Below, one piece after another: positions 43,369 to 51,770 of a DNA stretch of 64,000 nucleotides (position 1 is its first letter; every line of letters begins with the position of its first letter). The position numbers and the translations under genes were made by a program. The notes beneath the pieces are model-generated. The model was not told the origin of the DNA. It saw only the letters and a program-made list of their open reading frames with translations, and searched no databases. The DNA comes from Citrobacter arsenatis (GTDB lineage Bacteria; Pseudomonadota; Gammaproteobacteria; Enterobacterales; Enterobacteriaceae), in the NCBI RefSeq assembly GCF_004353845.1, contig NZ_CP037864.1, positions 1,736,001-1,800,000 of the forward strand, read 5' to 3'.

Positions 43369-43458
43369 GCACAATATCGATTGCTGTCGTGGTATGACAC
43401 GCTCTTTTTGCGTAAGCTGTGCCGGTATTTTTTTCATCAATAGAGGTCGCACATTATT

Positions 43459-43935
43459 ATGACATCACTGGTCGTTCCCACTCTGGATACGTTGCGTCAA
43501 TGGCTCGACGACCTGGGCATGAGTTTTTTTGAATGCGATACCTGTCAGGCGCTGCATTTGCCGCACATGCAGAATTTTGACGGCATCTTTGATGCGAAAG
43601 TTGATTTGGTCGATAACGTCATTCTGTTTTCCGCGATGGCAGAAGTCAGACCTTCTGCACTGCTGCCGCTGGCCGCCGATCTGTCTGCGATTAACGCCAG
43701 TTCACTGACGGTGAAAGCCTTTCTGGATATGCAGGATGATAATCTGCCAAAGCTGGTGGTTTGCCAGTCTTTATCCGTTACGCCGGGCGTGACGTTTGAG
43801 CAGTTTGAATATTTTATTCGCCAGAGCGAAGAGCAAATATCGATGGTAATCCTCGAAGCCGGTGCGCATCAGTTGTTATTTAACGCTGAAGAAGATGCGC
43901 AAAACAGCACCGCTGAAGTTCATTTCCTCCATTAA
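43459..43935 (+). CDS. ybjN: YbjN, type III secretion chaperone-like protein
   Basis: A 158-residue cytosolic protein with the YbjN/TTSS-chaperone-like fold. In E. coli its level affects motility, fimbriae and exopolysaccharide, by unknown means. Last gene of the nfsA-rimK operon, 90 bp after rimK. Confidence 0.92.
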   Translation: MTSLVVPTLDTLRQWLDDLGMSFFECDTCQALHLPHMQNFDGIFDAKVDLVDNVILFSAMAEVRPSALLPLAADLSAINASSLTVKAFLDMQDDNLPKLVVCQSLSVTPGVTFEQFEYFIRQSEEQISMVILEAGAHQLLFNAEEDAQNSTAEVHFLH

Positions 43936-44368
43936 TTCTTCCTGAATCTGGACATATATTGCGCAGCCGCTGCCAGAGCGGTTGCGTATTTCCCGTTTTT
44001 ATTCTGTATTTAACCTTTCCTTAAAGAATTATTCACTTCAATTTGGCGCCTTCCGCTTTATGTCATAGACAATTCATGCATAAAAAATTGATAAAAGGCG
44101 TTTTTTAATCTGGGCTATATCCACAATTCCTGGCTAAAGTTATTCTTGCGAAGCTTACCAACGCCATCATTTAAACAGCCCCTTGTGACCTGAACTGCGG
44201 CCACAATGTATGTTGAATGCATAGGCGGGTGCCAGCGAGCAATAGCGGCGTGAGGAGAGACCTCTCTTTTCATTGATGCCGCATGAAAGAATATGCACGT
44301 TTCTTGCATATCATTAGAGTGTGACATTTTTGTTCGTTTGTTAACGAACTTTCAGAAGGAAAGAGATT
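43936..44368. promoter_or_regulatory. potF leader/intergenic region with inverted repeat
   Basis: A 433-bp region between ybjN and potF without a gene. A stem around CCGCT-gccag-AGCGG near 43967-43982 may end the ybjN transcript. Close to potF an inverted repeat GTTCGTT-tgtt-AACGAAC (44332-44349) lies 19 bp before the ATG and could be an operator or leader hairpin. The promoter must be in this stretch. Confidence 0.5.
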
Positions 44369-45481
44369 ATGACCGCCTTAAATAAAAAATGGTTATCAGG
44401 CCTGGTTGCGGGTGCTCTGATGTCCATCTCTGCCGGCACGCTCGCTGCTGAACAAAAAACGCTGCATATTTATAACTGGTCTGATTATATTGCCCCGGAT
44501 ACGGTGGCTAATTTTGAAAAAGAGACCGGAATTAAAGTTATCTATGACGTTTTTGATTCCAATGAAGTGCTGGAAGGTAAGCTCATGGCTGGCAGCACCG
44601 GCTTTGACCTTGTCGTTCCATCCGCCAGTTTCCTTGAGCGTCAACTGACTGCTGGCGTCTTTCAGCCACTGGATAAGAGCAAATTACCGGGCTGGAAAAA
44701 CCTCGATCCAGAACTGCTAAAGCTGGTGGGTAAACACGATCCGGACAACAAGTTTGCGATGCCGTACATGTGGGCCACGACCGGTATTGGCTACAACGTG
44801 GATAAAGTCAAAGCGGTGCTGGGGCCGGATGCGCCGGTTGATAGCTGGGATTTGATCCTCAAGCCAGAAAACCTGGAAAAACTCAAAAGCTGCGGCGTCT
44901 CTTTCCTTGATGCTCCCGAAGAGGTGTTCGCCACGGTGCTGAACTATTTGGGTAAAGATCCAAACAGTACCAAAGCGGATGATTACACTGGGCCGGCAAC
45001 AGATCTGCTGTTGAAACTGCGCCCGAATATTCGCTACTTCCACTCCTCGCAGTACATTAACGACCTGGCAAACGGGGATACCTGCGTCGCGATTGGCTGG
45101 GCAGGGGACGTTTGGCAGGCGGCAAACCGTGCAAAAGAGGCGAAAAATGGCGTCAATATCTCCTTCTCAATTCCTAAAGAAGGTGCAATGGCCTTCTTTG
45201 ACGTGTTCGCGATGCCAGCCGATGCGAAAAACAAAGATGAAGCCTATCAGTTCCTTAACTACCTGCTGCGCCCTGATGTGATAGCGCATATTTCCGACCA
45301 TGTGTTCTATGCCAATGCCAACAAAGAAGCGACGGCGCTGGTCAGTCAGGAAGTTCGCGACAATCCGGGTATTTACCCGCCTGCGGATGTCCGTGCCAAG
45401 CTGTTCACGTTGAAAGTACAGGATCCGAAGATCGATCGTGTACGCACTCGCGCCTGGACGAAGGTAAAAAGCGGGAAATAA
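44369..45481 (+). CDS. potF: Putrescine-binding periplasmic protein PotF
   Basis: A 370-residue binding protein of the PotFGHI putrescine importer. Signal peptide with cleavage after TLA-A near residue 26. The ligand-box residues of the PotD/PotF family are seen in LHIYNWSDYIAPDT, the FLDAPEE segment, and IGWAGDVWQA. GAAGGAAAG precedes the ATG. First gene of the operon. Confidence 0.96.
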   Translation: MTALNKKWLSGLVAGALMSISAGTLAAEQKTLHIYNWSDYIAPDTVANFEKETGIKVIYDVFDSNEVLEGKLMAGSTGFDLVVPSASFLERQLTAGVFQPLDKSKLPGWKNLDPELLKLVGKHDPDNKFAMPYMWATTGIGYNVDKVKAVLGPDAPVDSWDLILKPENLEKLKSCGVSFLDAPEEVFATVLNYLGKDPNSTKADDYTGPATDLLLKLRPNIRYFHSSQYINDLANGDTCVAIGWAGDVWQAANRAKEAKNGVNISFSIPKEGAMAFFDVFAMPADAKNKDEAYQFLNYLLRPDVIAHISDHVFYANANKEATALVSQEVRDNPGIYPPADVRAKLFTLKVQDPKIDRVRTRAWTKVKSGK

Positions 45482-45500
45482 CCCGATGTACGGGACATGA

Positions 45501-45525
45501 CCCGGCAGGAATTTTGCCTGCCGGG
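45501..45525 (+). other. Stem-loop between potF and potG
   Basis: CCCGGCAGG (45501-45509) and CCTGCCGGG (45517-45525) form a perfect 9-bp stem without a following T-run. It likely protects the potF mRNA and lowers expression of potGHI relative to the binding protein. Confidence 0.65.
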
Positions 45526-45619
45526 CAGTGCCGATCCCGGACACACATAACCCGGCAATACGCACCATCATGGTGCGTTATTTGCACCGTTTCTTTGTTT
45601 TATGCCGGAGAGCACCTGA

Positions 45620-46753
45620 GTGAATGATGCAACCCCACGCCCACAAGCGAAAATCCGCAAGGCGCTGACACCGCTGCTTGAAATTCGCAATCTGACCAAG
45701 TCATTTGACGGTCAGCACGCCGTCGACGACGTTAATCTTACTATCTACAAAGGCGAAATATTTGCTCTGCTGGGCGCGTCCGGCTGTGGCAAGTCGACCT
45801 TGCTGCGGATGCTGGCGGGATTTGAACTGCCGACAACCGGGCAAATTATGCTTGATGGCGTCGATTTAGCGCATGTCCCGCCTTATCTGCGCCCAATTAA
45901 TATGATGTTTCAGTCCTACGCCTTGTTTCCGCATATGACGGTCGAGCAGAACATTGCCTTTGGCCTCAAGCAGGACAAACTGCCGAAGGCTGAAATCGCC
46001 AGTCGGGTGAATGAGATGCTGGGCCTGGTGCATATGCAGGAGTTTGCCAAACGTAAGCCGCATCAGCTTTCTGGCGGACAGCGCCAACGAGTGGCGTTGG
46101 CGCGCAGCCTGGCGAAACGCCCGAAGCTGCTGCTGCTGGATGAACCGATGGGAGCGCTGGATAAAAAACTCCGTGACCGCATGCAACTGGAAGTGGTGGA
46201 TATCCTTGAACGCGTCGGTGTGACCTGCGTGATGGTGACGCACGACCAGGAAGAAGCCATGACGATGGCAGGGCGCATTGCGATCATGAACCGGGGCAAA
46301 TTTGTCCAGATCGGCGAGCCTGAAGAGATCTACGAGCATCCGACCACGCGTTACAGCGCAGAGTTTATCGGTTCGGTTAACGTCTTTGAAGGGTTGCTGA
46401 AAGAACGGCAGGAAGATGGTCTGGTTATTGAGTCTCCTGGTCTGATGCATCCGCTGAAAGTGGACGCCGATGCTTCAGTTGTCGATAACGTCCCGGTGTA
46501 TGTTGCGCTGCGCCCGGAAAAAATCATGCTCTGCGAAACCCCGCCGTCAGAGGGATATAACTTCGCGGTAGGCGAAGTGGTACACATTGCCTACCTGGGC
46601 GACTTGTCGGTGTACCACGTACGTTTAAAAAGCGGTCAGATGCTGAGCGCCCAGCTCCAAAATGAACATCGTTATCGCAAGGGATTACCAACCTGGGGTG
46701 ACGAAGTCCGTTTATGTTGGGATGCGGACAGCTGTGTGGTGTTGACGGTTTAA
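45620..46753 (+). CDS. potG: Putrescine importer ATPase PotG
   Basis: A 377-residue ABC ATPase. Walker A GASGCGKST (about residues 52-60), Q-loop MMFQSYALFPHMTV, signature LSGGQRQR, Walker B LLLLDEPMGALD, then a C-terminal TOBE regulatory domain (about 295-377). GTG start. It drives PotHI. Confidence 0.95.
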   Translation: MNDATPRPQAKIRKALTPLLEIRNLTKSFDGQHAVDDVNLTIYKGEIFALLGASGCGKSTLLRMLAGFELPTTGQIMLDGVDLAHVPPYLRPINMMFQSYALFPHMTVEQNIAFGLKQDKLPKAEIASRVNEMLGLVHMQEFAKRKPHQLSGGQRQRVALARSLAKRPKLLLLDEPMGALDKKLRDRMQLEVVDILERVGVTCVMVTHDQEEAMTMAGRIAIMNRGKFVQIGEPEEIYEHPTTRYSAEFIGSVNVFEGLLKERQEDGLVIESPGLMHPLKVDADASVVDNVPVYVALRPEKIMLCETPPSEGYNFAVGEVVHIAYLGDLSVYHVRLKSGQMLSAQLQNEHRYRKGLPTWGDEVRLCWDADSCVVLTV

Positions 46754-46762
46754 GGAGCGAAG

Positions 46763-47716
46763 ATGAGTACACTTGAACCTCCGGCACGCGTGGATAAAAC
46801 GGGGCGATTCACGCTGTTTATGTCGCGGCTGCAAATGAAGCACGGTCGCAAGCTGGTGATCGCGCTGCCGTATGTATGGCTGACGCTCCTGTTTCTGCTG
46901 CCGTTTCTGATCGTCTTCAAAATCAGTTTGGCTGAAATGGCGCGCGCTATCCCGCCGTATACCGACCTTGTTTCATGGGCTGACGATCAGCTATCCATCA
47001 CGCTCAACTTAGGCAATTTCCTGCAACTGACGGACGATCCGCTCTATTTTGATGCGTATCTGCAATCTTTGCAGGTGGCGGGAGTTTCGACTATCTGTTG
47101 CCTGCTGTTGGGGTATCCGCTGGCATGGGCGGTCGCGCACAGCAAGCCCTCGACGCGCAATATTCTGTTGCTACTGGTGATCCTGCCGTCCTGGACGTCG
47201 TTTTTGATTCGTGTATACGCCTGGATGGGGATCCTGAAAAATAACGGCGTGCTGAACAACTTCCTGATGTGGCTGGGCGTTATCGACCAACCACTGACGA
47301 TTTTGCACACCAATCTGGCGGTCTATATCGGTATTGTTTACGCCTATTTGCCCTTTATGGTGCTGCCGATTTATACCGCGCTGATGCGTATTGATTACTC
47401 GCTGGTGGAAGCGGCGCTGGATTTAGGTGCCCGACCGTTGAAAACTTTCTTTAGCGTGATCGTGCCGTTAACCAAGGGCGGGATAATCGCTGGATCAATG
47501 CTGGTGTTTATTCCGGCAGTTGGGGAGTTTGTGATCCCGGAACTGCTGGGCGGCCCGGACAGCATCATGATTGGCCGCGTGCTGTGGCAGGAGTTTTTCA
47601 ATAACCGCGACTGGCCAGTGGCGTCTGCTGTTGCCATTATTATGCTGCTGTTACTGATTGTGCCAATCATGTGGTTCCATAAATATCAGCAAAAAAGTGT
47701 GGGGGAACACGGATGA
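46763..47716 (+). CDS. potH: Putrescine importer permease PotH
   Basis: A 317-residue six-helix permease. The long N-terminal cytoplasmic part is followed by a first helix (LPYVWLTLLFLLPFLIVF). EAA loop: LVEAALDLGARPLKTFFSVIVPLT. Overlaps potI by 4 bp (ATGA). Confidence 0.95.
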   Translation: MSTLEPPARVDKTGRFTLFMSRLQMKHGRKLVIALPYVWLTLLFLLPFLIVFKISLAEMARAIPPYTDLVSWADDQLSITLNLGNFLQLTDDPLYFDAYLQSLQVAGVSTICCLLLGYPLAWAVAHSKPSTRNILLLLVILPSWTSFLIRVYAWMGILKNNGVLNNFLMWLGVIDQPLTILHTNLAVYIGIVYAYLPFMVLPIYTALMRIDYSLVEAALDLGARPLKTFFSVIVPLTKGGIIAGSMLVFIPAVGEFVIPELLGGPDSIMIGRVLWQEFFNNRDWPVASAVAIIMLLLLIVPIMWFHKYQQKSVGEHG

Positions 47717-48558
47717 ATAACTTACCGGTCGTTCGCTCGCCATGGCGTATTTTTATCCTGGTGCTGGGCTTTACCTTCCTGTACGCGCCGATGCTGATGT
47801 TGGTTATCTATTCGTTTAACAGCTCGAAGCTGGTTACGGTTTGGGCGGGTTGGTCAACCCGTTGGTATGGTGAGCTTTTCCACGATAGCGCGATGATAAG
47901 CGCCGTCGGCATGAGCTTAACGATTGCCGCGTGCGCAGCGACGATGGCGGTAATCCTCGGTACGATAGCCGCCGTGGTCATGGTGCGCTTTGGTCGTTTT
48001 CGCGGTTCGAATGGTTTCGCCTTTATGATCACCGCGCCGCTGGTCATGCCGGATGTCATTACCGGTTTGTCGCTGCTGCTGCTGTTTGTGGCTCTGGCTC
48101 ACGCTATTGGCTGGCCTGCGGATCGCGGTATGTTGACCATCTGGCTGGCGCACGTCACCTTCTGTACGGCCTACGTGGCGGTGGTGATTTCTTCGCGTTT
48201 GCGCGAACTGGATCACTCCATTGAGGAAGCGGCAATGGACCTTGGCGCCACGCCGCTGAAGGTCTTCTTCGTTATTACGCTACCGATGATTATGCCGGCG
48301 GTGATTTCCGGGTGGTTACTGGCCTTCACGCTGTCGCTCGATGATTTGGTTATTGCCAGCTTTGTTTCTGGTCCTGGCGCCACAACGTTACCGATGCTGG
48401 TGTTCTCCAGCGTACGTATGGGGGTTAATCCAGAGATCAACGCGCTGGCGACGCTGATACTTGGCGTGGTAGGAATTATCGGATTTATCGCGTGGTATCT
48501 GATGGCACGAACAGAAAAACAACGGATTCGCGATATCCAACGTGCAAGACGCGGCTGA
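47713..48558 (+). CDS. potI: Putrescine importer permease PotI
   Basis: A 281-residue permease, partner of PotH. EAA loop: SIEEAAMDLGATPLKVFFVITLPM (about residues 169-193). Last gene of potFGHI, followed by a strong hairpin terminator. Confidence 0.95.
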   Translation: MNNLPVVRSPWRIFILVLGFTFLYAPMLMLVIYSFNSSKLVTVWAGWSTRWYGELFHDSAMISAVGMSLTIAACAATMAVILGTIAAVVMVRFGRFRGSNGFAFMITAPLVMPDVITGLSLLLLFVALAHAIGWPADRGMLTIWLAHVTFCTAYVAVVISSRLRELDHSIEEAAMDLGATPLKVFFVITLPMIMPAVISGWLLAFTLSLDDLVIASFVSGPGATTLPMLVFSSVRMGVNPEINALATLILGVVGIIGFIAWYLMARTEKQRIRDIQRARRG

Positions 48559-48586
48559 AAAAACTAAAATCTGCCAACCTGTCTAT

Positions 48587-48613
48587 ACGGCGCAGCTGTG
48601 GTAGCTGCGCCGT
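48587..48613 (+). terminator. Hairpin terminator after potI, abutting the ybjO start
   Basis: ACGGCGCAGCT and AGCTGCGCCGT are perfect 11-bp arms with a 5-nt loop, the final T of the stem being followed by TTT C. The ybjO start codon lies only 4 bp beyond the stem, so the terminator occupies the place of its ribosome-binding site. Confidence 0.8.
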
Positions 48614-48617
48614 TTTC

Positions 48618-49106
48618 ATGGAAGACGACGCGTTGGGATTTTTTAAGAAATCATCCACATCACATGCCCGCTTAAACGTCCCTGCTTTGGTGCAGGTGGC
48701 GGCGCTGGCTATTATCATGATCCGCTGTCTCGATCTGTTGATGATTTTTAATACGCTCGGGGTTCGCGGAACCAGTGAATTTATTCATCGTAGCGTACAG
48801 ACCTGGAATTTAACGCTGGTGTTTCTGGGTAGCCTGTTGCTGCTGTTTATCGAAATCTACTGTGCCTTTTCGCTGGTAAAAGGTCGGAACTGGGCGCGCT
48901 GGATCTATCTGCTGACTCAGATTATCGCTAGCGTCTATCTGTGGGCGGCCTCGTTAGGCTATGGCTATCCGGAACTGTTCAGCATTGCGGGAGAGTCCAG
49001 ACGTGAAATCCTGCGTACGCTGGTGATGCAAAAATTGCCGGATATGCTGGTGTTGCTCCTGCTGTTTGTTCCTGCGTCCAGCAGGCGGTTCTTCCGTTTG
49101 CAGTAA
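48618..49106 (+). CDS. ybjO: YbjO, DUF2593 inner-membrane protein
   Basis: A 162-residue protein with about four membrane helices, orthologous to E. coli YbjO; function unknown. Start 48618 (MEDDALGFFKK) matches E. coli, but no Shine-Dalgarno is visible because the potI terminator stem ends 4 bases upstream. Translation may depend on read-through transcripts, a small internal transcript or leaderless initiation. Confidence 0.85.
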   Translation: MEDDALGFFKKSSTSHARLNVPALVQVAALAIIMIRCLDLLMIFNTLGVRGTSEFIHRSVQTWNLTLVFLGSLLLLFIEIYCAFSLVKGRNWARWIYLLTQIIASVYLWAASLGYGYPELFSIAGESRREILRTLVMQKLPDMLVLLLLFVPASSRRFFRLQ

Positions 49107-49124
49107 ATGTGGCCGGTGTTGTTT

Positions 49125-49213
49125 GTAGGCCGGATAAGGCGTTTACGCCGCCATCCGGCACCGACGCCGCACAATTGCCTGATGGCGACGCTAACGCGTC
49201 TTATCAGGCCTAC
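49125..49213. repeat. REP pair between ybjO and rlmC
   Basis: Palindromes at 49125-49160 (GTAGGCCGGATAAGGCG ... CCGCCATCCGGCA) and 49175-49213 (TTGCCTGATGGCGACG ... TTATCAGGCCTAC). Confidence 0.85.
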
Positions 49214-49290
49214 GAAAGCTCAGGTCTGATATGCATCCCGAATGATTTTACGTATATAATCTCCGCCCTCGATCACGTAAAGGTTTTTGT

Positions 49291-50418
49291 ATGCAGTGCG
49301 CACTTTATGACGCCGAACGCTGTCGCTCATGTCAGTGGATAACACAGCCAGTCGCCGATCAACTCTTCGCCAAAACAGCCGATCTGCAGAATCTGCTGGC
49401 CGATTATCCGGTCGGTGAATGGTGCGCGCCGGTCAGCGGCCCTGAAAGCGCTTTCCGCAATAAAGCTAAAATGGTGGTCAGCGGCAGCGTGGAAAAACCG
49501 CTGCTGGGGATGCTGCACCGTGACGGTACGCCGGAGGATTTGTGCGACTGTCCGCTCTATCCTGAGTCTTTTGCGCCCGTATTTGCCGCGCTTAAGCCGT
49601 TTATCGCCCGCGCGGGATTAACGCCTTATAACGTGGCGCGTAAACGCGGGGAGCTGAAATATCTGCTGTTAACGGAAAGCCGGTTCGATGGCGGCATGAT
49701 GCTGCGTTTTGTCCTGCGTTCCGAGGCAAAACTGGCACAACTGCGCGCAGCGCTGCCATGGTTACAGGCACAGCTGCCACAGTTAAAAGTGATCACCGCC
49801 AATATTCAACCTGTGCATATGGCGATTATGGAAGGGGAGAGTGAAATCTTCCTGACGGAACAACAGGCGCTGGCGGAACGCTTTAATGATGTGCCGTTGT
49901 GGATCCGCCCGCAGAGCTTTTTCCAGACTAACCCGGTGGTGGCGGGGCATTTATATGCCACGGCGCGCGACTGGGTGCGTCAGCTTCCGGTTAATCATAT
50001 GTGGGATCTGTTTTGCGGCGTCGGGGGCTTTGGTCTGCACTGCGCCACGCCGCAGATGAAACTGACGGGGATTGAAATCGCACCAGAGGCGATTGCCTGT
50101 GCGAAACAGTCGGCGCAGGAGCTTGGGTTGCAGAATCTGCATTTTCAGGCGCTGGATTCGACCCAGTTTGCTACCGCCCAGGGCGAAGTGCCTGACCTGG
50201 TGCTGGTGAATCCGCCGCGTCGGGGGATTGGAAAGCCGCTGTGCGATTTTCTTTCCCGCATGGCACCGCGTTTTATCGTTTATTCCAGCTGTAATGCTCA
50301 AACCATGGCGAAGGATATTCGCGAGCTGTCTGGGTATCGCATTGAACGCGTCCAGCTTTTCGATATGTTCCCGCACACCGCGCATTATGAAGTATTAACG
50401 CTGCTCAGCCGACAATAA
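49291..50418 (+). CDS. rlmC: 23S rRNA (uracil-747-C5) methyltransferase RlmC
   Basis: A 375-residue SAM-dependent methyltransferase with an N-terminal Fe-S cluster (C3, C11, C14 and a later Cys: MQCALYDAERCRSCQW and LCDCPLY). The Rossmann SAM site is DLFCGVGGFGLHCA; the catalytic Cys is in YSSCNAQT near residue 334, preceded by NPPRRGI. Full length. In K-12 artJ follows; here repeats and a tRNA gene follow instead. Confidence 0.96.
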   Translation: MQCALYDAERCRSCQWITQPVADQLFAKTADLQNLLADYPVGEWCAPVSGPESAFRNKAKMVVSGSVEKPLLGMLHRDGTPEDLCDCPLYPESFAPVFAALKPFIARAGLTPYNVARKRGELKYLLLTESRFDGGMMLRFVLRSEAKLAQLRAALPWLQAQLPQLKVITANIQPVHMAIMEGESEIFLTEQQALAERFNDVPLWIRPQSFFQTNPVVAGHLYATARDWVRQLPVNHMWDLFCGVGGFGLHCATPQMKLTGIEIAPEAIACAKQSAQELGLQNLHFQALDSTQFATAQGEVPDLVLVNPPRRGIGKPLCDFLSRMAPRFIVYSSCNAQTMAKDIRELSGYRIERVQLFDMFPHTAHYEVLTLLSRQ

Positions 50419-50423
50419 CTGAC

Positions 50424-50578
50424 TTGCCTGATGGCGCTTCGCTTATCAGGCCTACGGTTGTTCATCATTCGTAGGCCGGATAAGGCGCTTGCGCTGCATC
50501 CGGCACATCCAACATGCGAAAAAAAAGCCCGTACTTGCGTACGAGTACTTCTTAAAATATGGCGGTGAGGGGGGGATT
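50424..50578. repeat. 155-bp direct repeat, copy 1 (REP + terminator + tRNA-Ser 3' tail)
   Basis: Nearly identical to 50703-50858: a REP pair (TTGCCTGATGGCGC ... and GTAGGCCGGATAAGGCG ...), the minus-strand terminator GTACTTGCGTAC with its A-run (50519-50546), and the last 19 nt of the tRNA-Ser gene (TGGCGGTGAGGGGGGGATT). Three small differences from copy 2 are visible. The rest of the tRNA is absent here. Confidence 0.9.
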
Positions 50579-50702
50579 GACTCGCTTCGCTCGCCCTGCG
50601 GGCAGACCGTTCGTAGCACTCCCGGTCTGTCCAGCTGGCTACGCCAGCAGTCGAACCCCGGTCGGAGTTTCTCATCCCCCCGCAGATGCGCAACATGCTG
50701 AT
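50579..50702 (-). other. Structured spacer between the tRNA-tail repeats
   Basis: 124 bp with several stems: CAGACCG (50603-50609)/CGGTCTG (50623-50629) and CTGGC (50635-50639)/GCCAG (50643-50647). Read on the minus strand it also contains GGGGTTCGACT, which resembles a tRNA T-arm. It lies directly 3' of the intact tRNA transcript unit repeat. It may be a processed tail RNA or a tRNA remnant; no protein is encoded. Confidence 0.45.
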
Positions 50703-50858
50703 TTGCCTGATGGCGCTTCGCTTATCAGGCCTACAGGTTGTTCGTCATTCGTAGGCCGGATAAGGCGCTTGCGCTGCATCCGGCACATCCAACATGCGAA
50801 AAAAAAGCCCGTACTTGCGTACGAGCTCTTCTTAAAATATGGCGGTGAGGGGGGGATT
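50703..50858. repeat. 155-bp direct repeat, copy 2 (ends inside the tRNA-Ser gene)
   Basis: Second copy of the unit at 50424-50578, starting TTGCCTGATGGCGC and ending at base 19 of the tRNA 3' end, where the intact gene continues. Repeat period is about 280 bp. Confidence 0.9.
50799..50826 (-). terminator. Terminator of the tRNA-Ser gene
   Basis: On the minus strand GCTCGTAC-gcaa-GTACGGGC followed by eight Ts, 13 bp downstream of the tRNA CCA end. An equivalent copy is at 50519-50546. Confidence 0.85.
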
Positions 50859-50927
50859 CGAACCCCCGATACGTTGCCGTATACACACTTTCCAGGCGTG
50901 CTCCTTCAGCCACTCGGACACCTCACC
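50840..50927 (-). tRNA. serW: tRNA-Ser, anticodon GGA (serW-like)
   Basis: An 88-nt type II tRNA with encoded CCA. The minus strand starts GGTGAGGTGTCCGAGTGG, has the anticodon loop CTGGAAA with anticodon GGA, a long variable arm (GTATACGGCAACGTATC), T-arm GGGGGTTCGAATCCCCC and ends CACCGCCA. Its location before infA corresponds to serW in E. coli. Confidence 0.97.
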
Positions 50928-51076
50928 ATATTGTATTGCTGCCTGACCGCTTGGGGGGCAACGGGGCGCTACTATAGGGAGTTGCGCTAAAACGGTCAAG
51001 CAGAATTTACGTGTTCACTCTCGTTTGGTTACGCAATGAACATATTCCTCCGCCCGGGCAGGTGCGGAGGATAGGA

Positions 51077-51754
51077 TTAGCGCTGAGAGTCCAGTTTTTC
51101 GCCGTTAGTCACGACTTCCTGGGCTTTGCTGTAGCTCTCGATCAGCAACTGATAAGCCGGGAAGACTTTGGTATACACTTCCGCCCATTCGGCGGCGTCT
51201 TCACGGTTCCATGTGCCCTGAATTTCAGAGGCGACGGCGGCGGTATCCATTGGCACGACACCAGCCTGAACAACGCGAGCCAGGGTAATTTCCTGCGCCA
51301 TTTTGCTGTAAGTACCGGAAGCATCGATTACTGCGAAAACCTTGTAGCCTTCCGCAACCGCGCTGATAGCCGGGAAAGCCATGCACACACTGGTAATCGT
51401 ACCGGCGATAATCAGCGTTTTACGCCCCGTTGCTTTGACCGCTTTCACGAAGTCTTCGTTATCCCAGGCGTTGATTTCACCTTTACGCGCCACGTATTGG
51501 GCATGCGGCGCATTGGTGTGGATCTCTGGGATCAACGGACCGTTAGGTCCCTGCGGTACGGAGGCCGTGGTAATCACCGGCATCTTCGCCAGGGTAGCCA
51601 TTTTCGCCAGCGCGGCGGCACGCGCACGCAGTTCTGGCATTGGCATATCGCCGACGGTCTGGAACAGCCCGCTCTGATGATCGATAAGCAGCATGACGGA
51701 ATCATTCACATCGATGACCGGACGTGAACCATTAAAGTTTGCAGGACTGGACAT
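51077..51754 (-). CDS. Isochorismatase-family cysteine hydrolase (YcaC-like)
   Basis: A 225-residue hydrolase of the isochorismatase-like superfamily. The Asp-Lys-Cys triad is present: Asp in MLLIDHQSGLF, Lys in YVARKGEINAW, and Cys in ITSVCMAFPAIS, with the preceding cis-peptide region. The sequence is of the YcaC type (octameric hydrolases of unknown substrate). Start 51754 is fixed by GGAG 7 bp upstream. It follows the pirin gene by 16 bp and is probably its operon partner. Confidence 0.88.
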   Translation of the reverse strand: MSSPANFNGSRPVIDVNDSVMLLIDHQSGLFQTVGDMPMPELRARAAALAKMATLAKMPVITTASVPQGPNGPLIPEIHTNAPHAQYVARKGEINAWDNEDFVKAVKATGRKTLIIAGTITSVCMAFPAISAVAEGYKVFAVIDASGTYSKMAQEITLARVVQAGVVPMDTAAVASEIQGTWNREDAAEWAEVYTKVFPAYQLLIESYSKAQEVVTNGEKLDSQR

Positions 51755-51770
51755 ATTCTTCTCCTTCGAT

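Noticed and set aside
50559..50990. Open frame reading GGEGGIRTPDTLPYTHFPGV over the tRNA-Ser gene
   Set aside because: This is the translated tRNA and its terminator, a well-known false protein of annotation pipelines.
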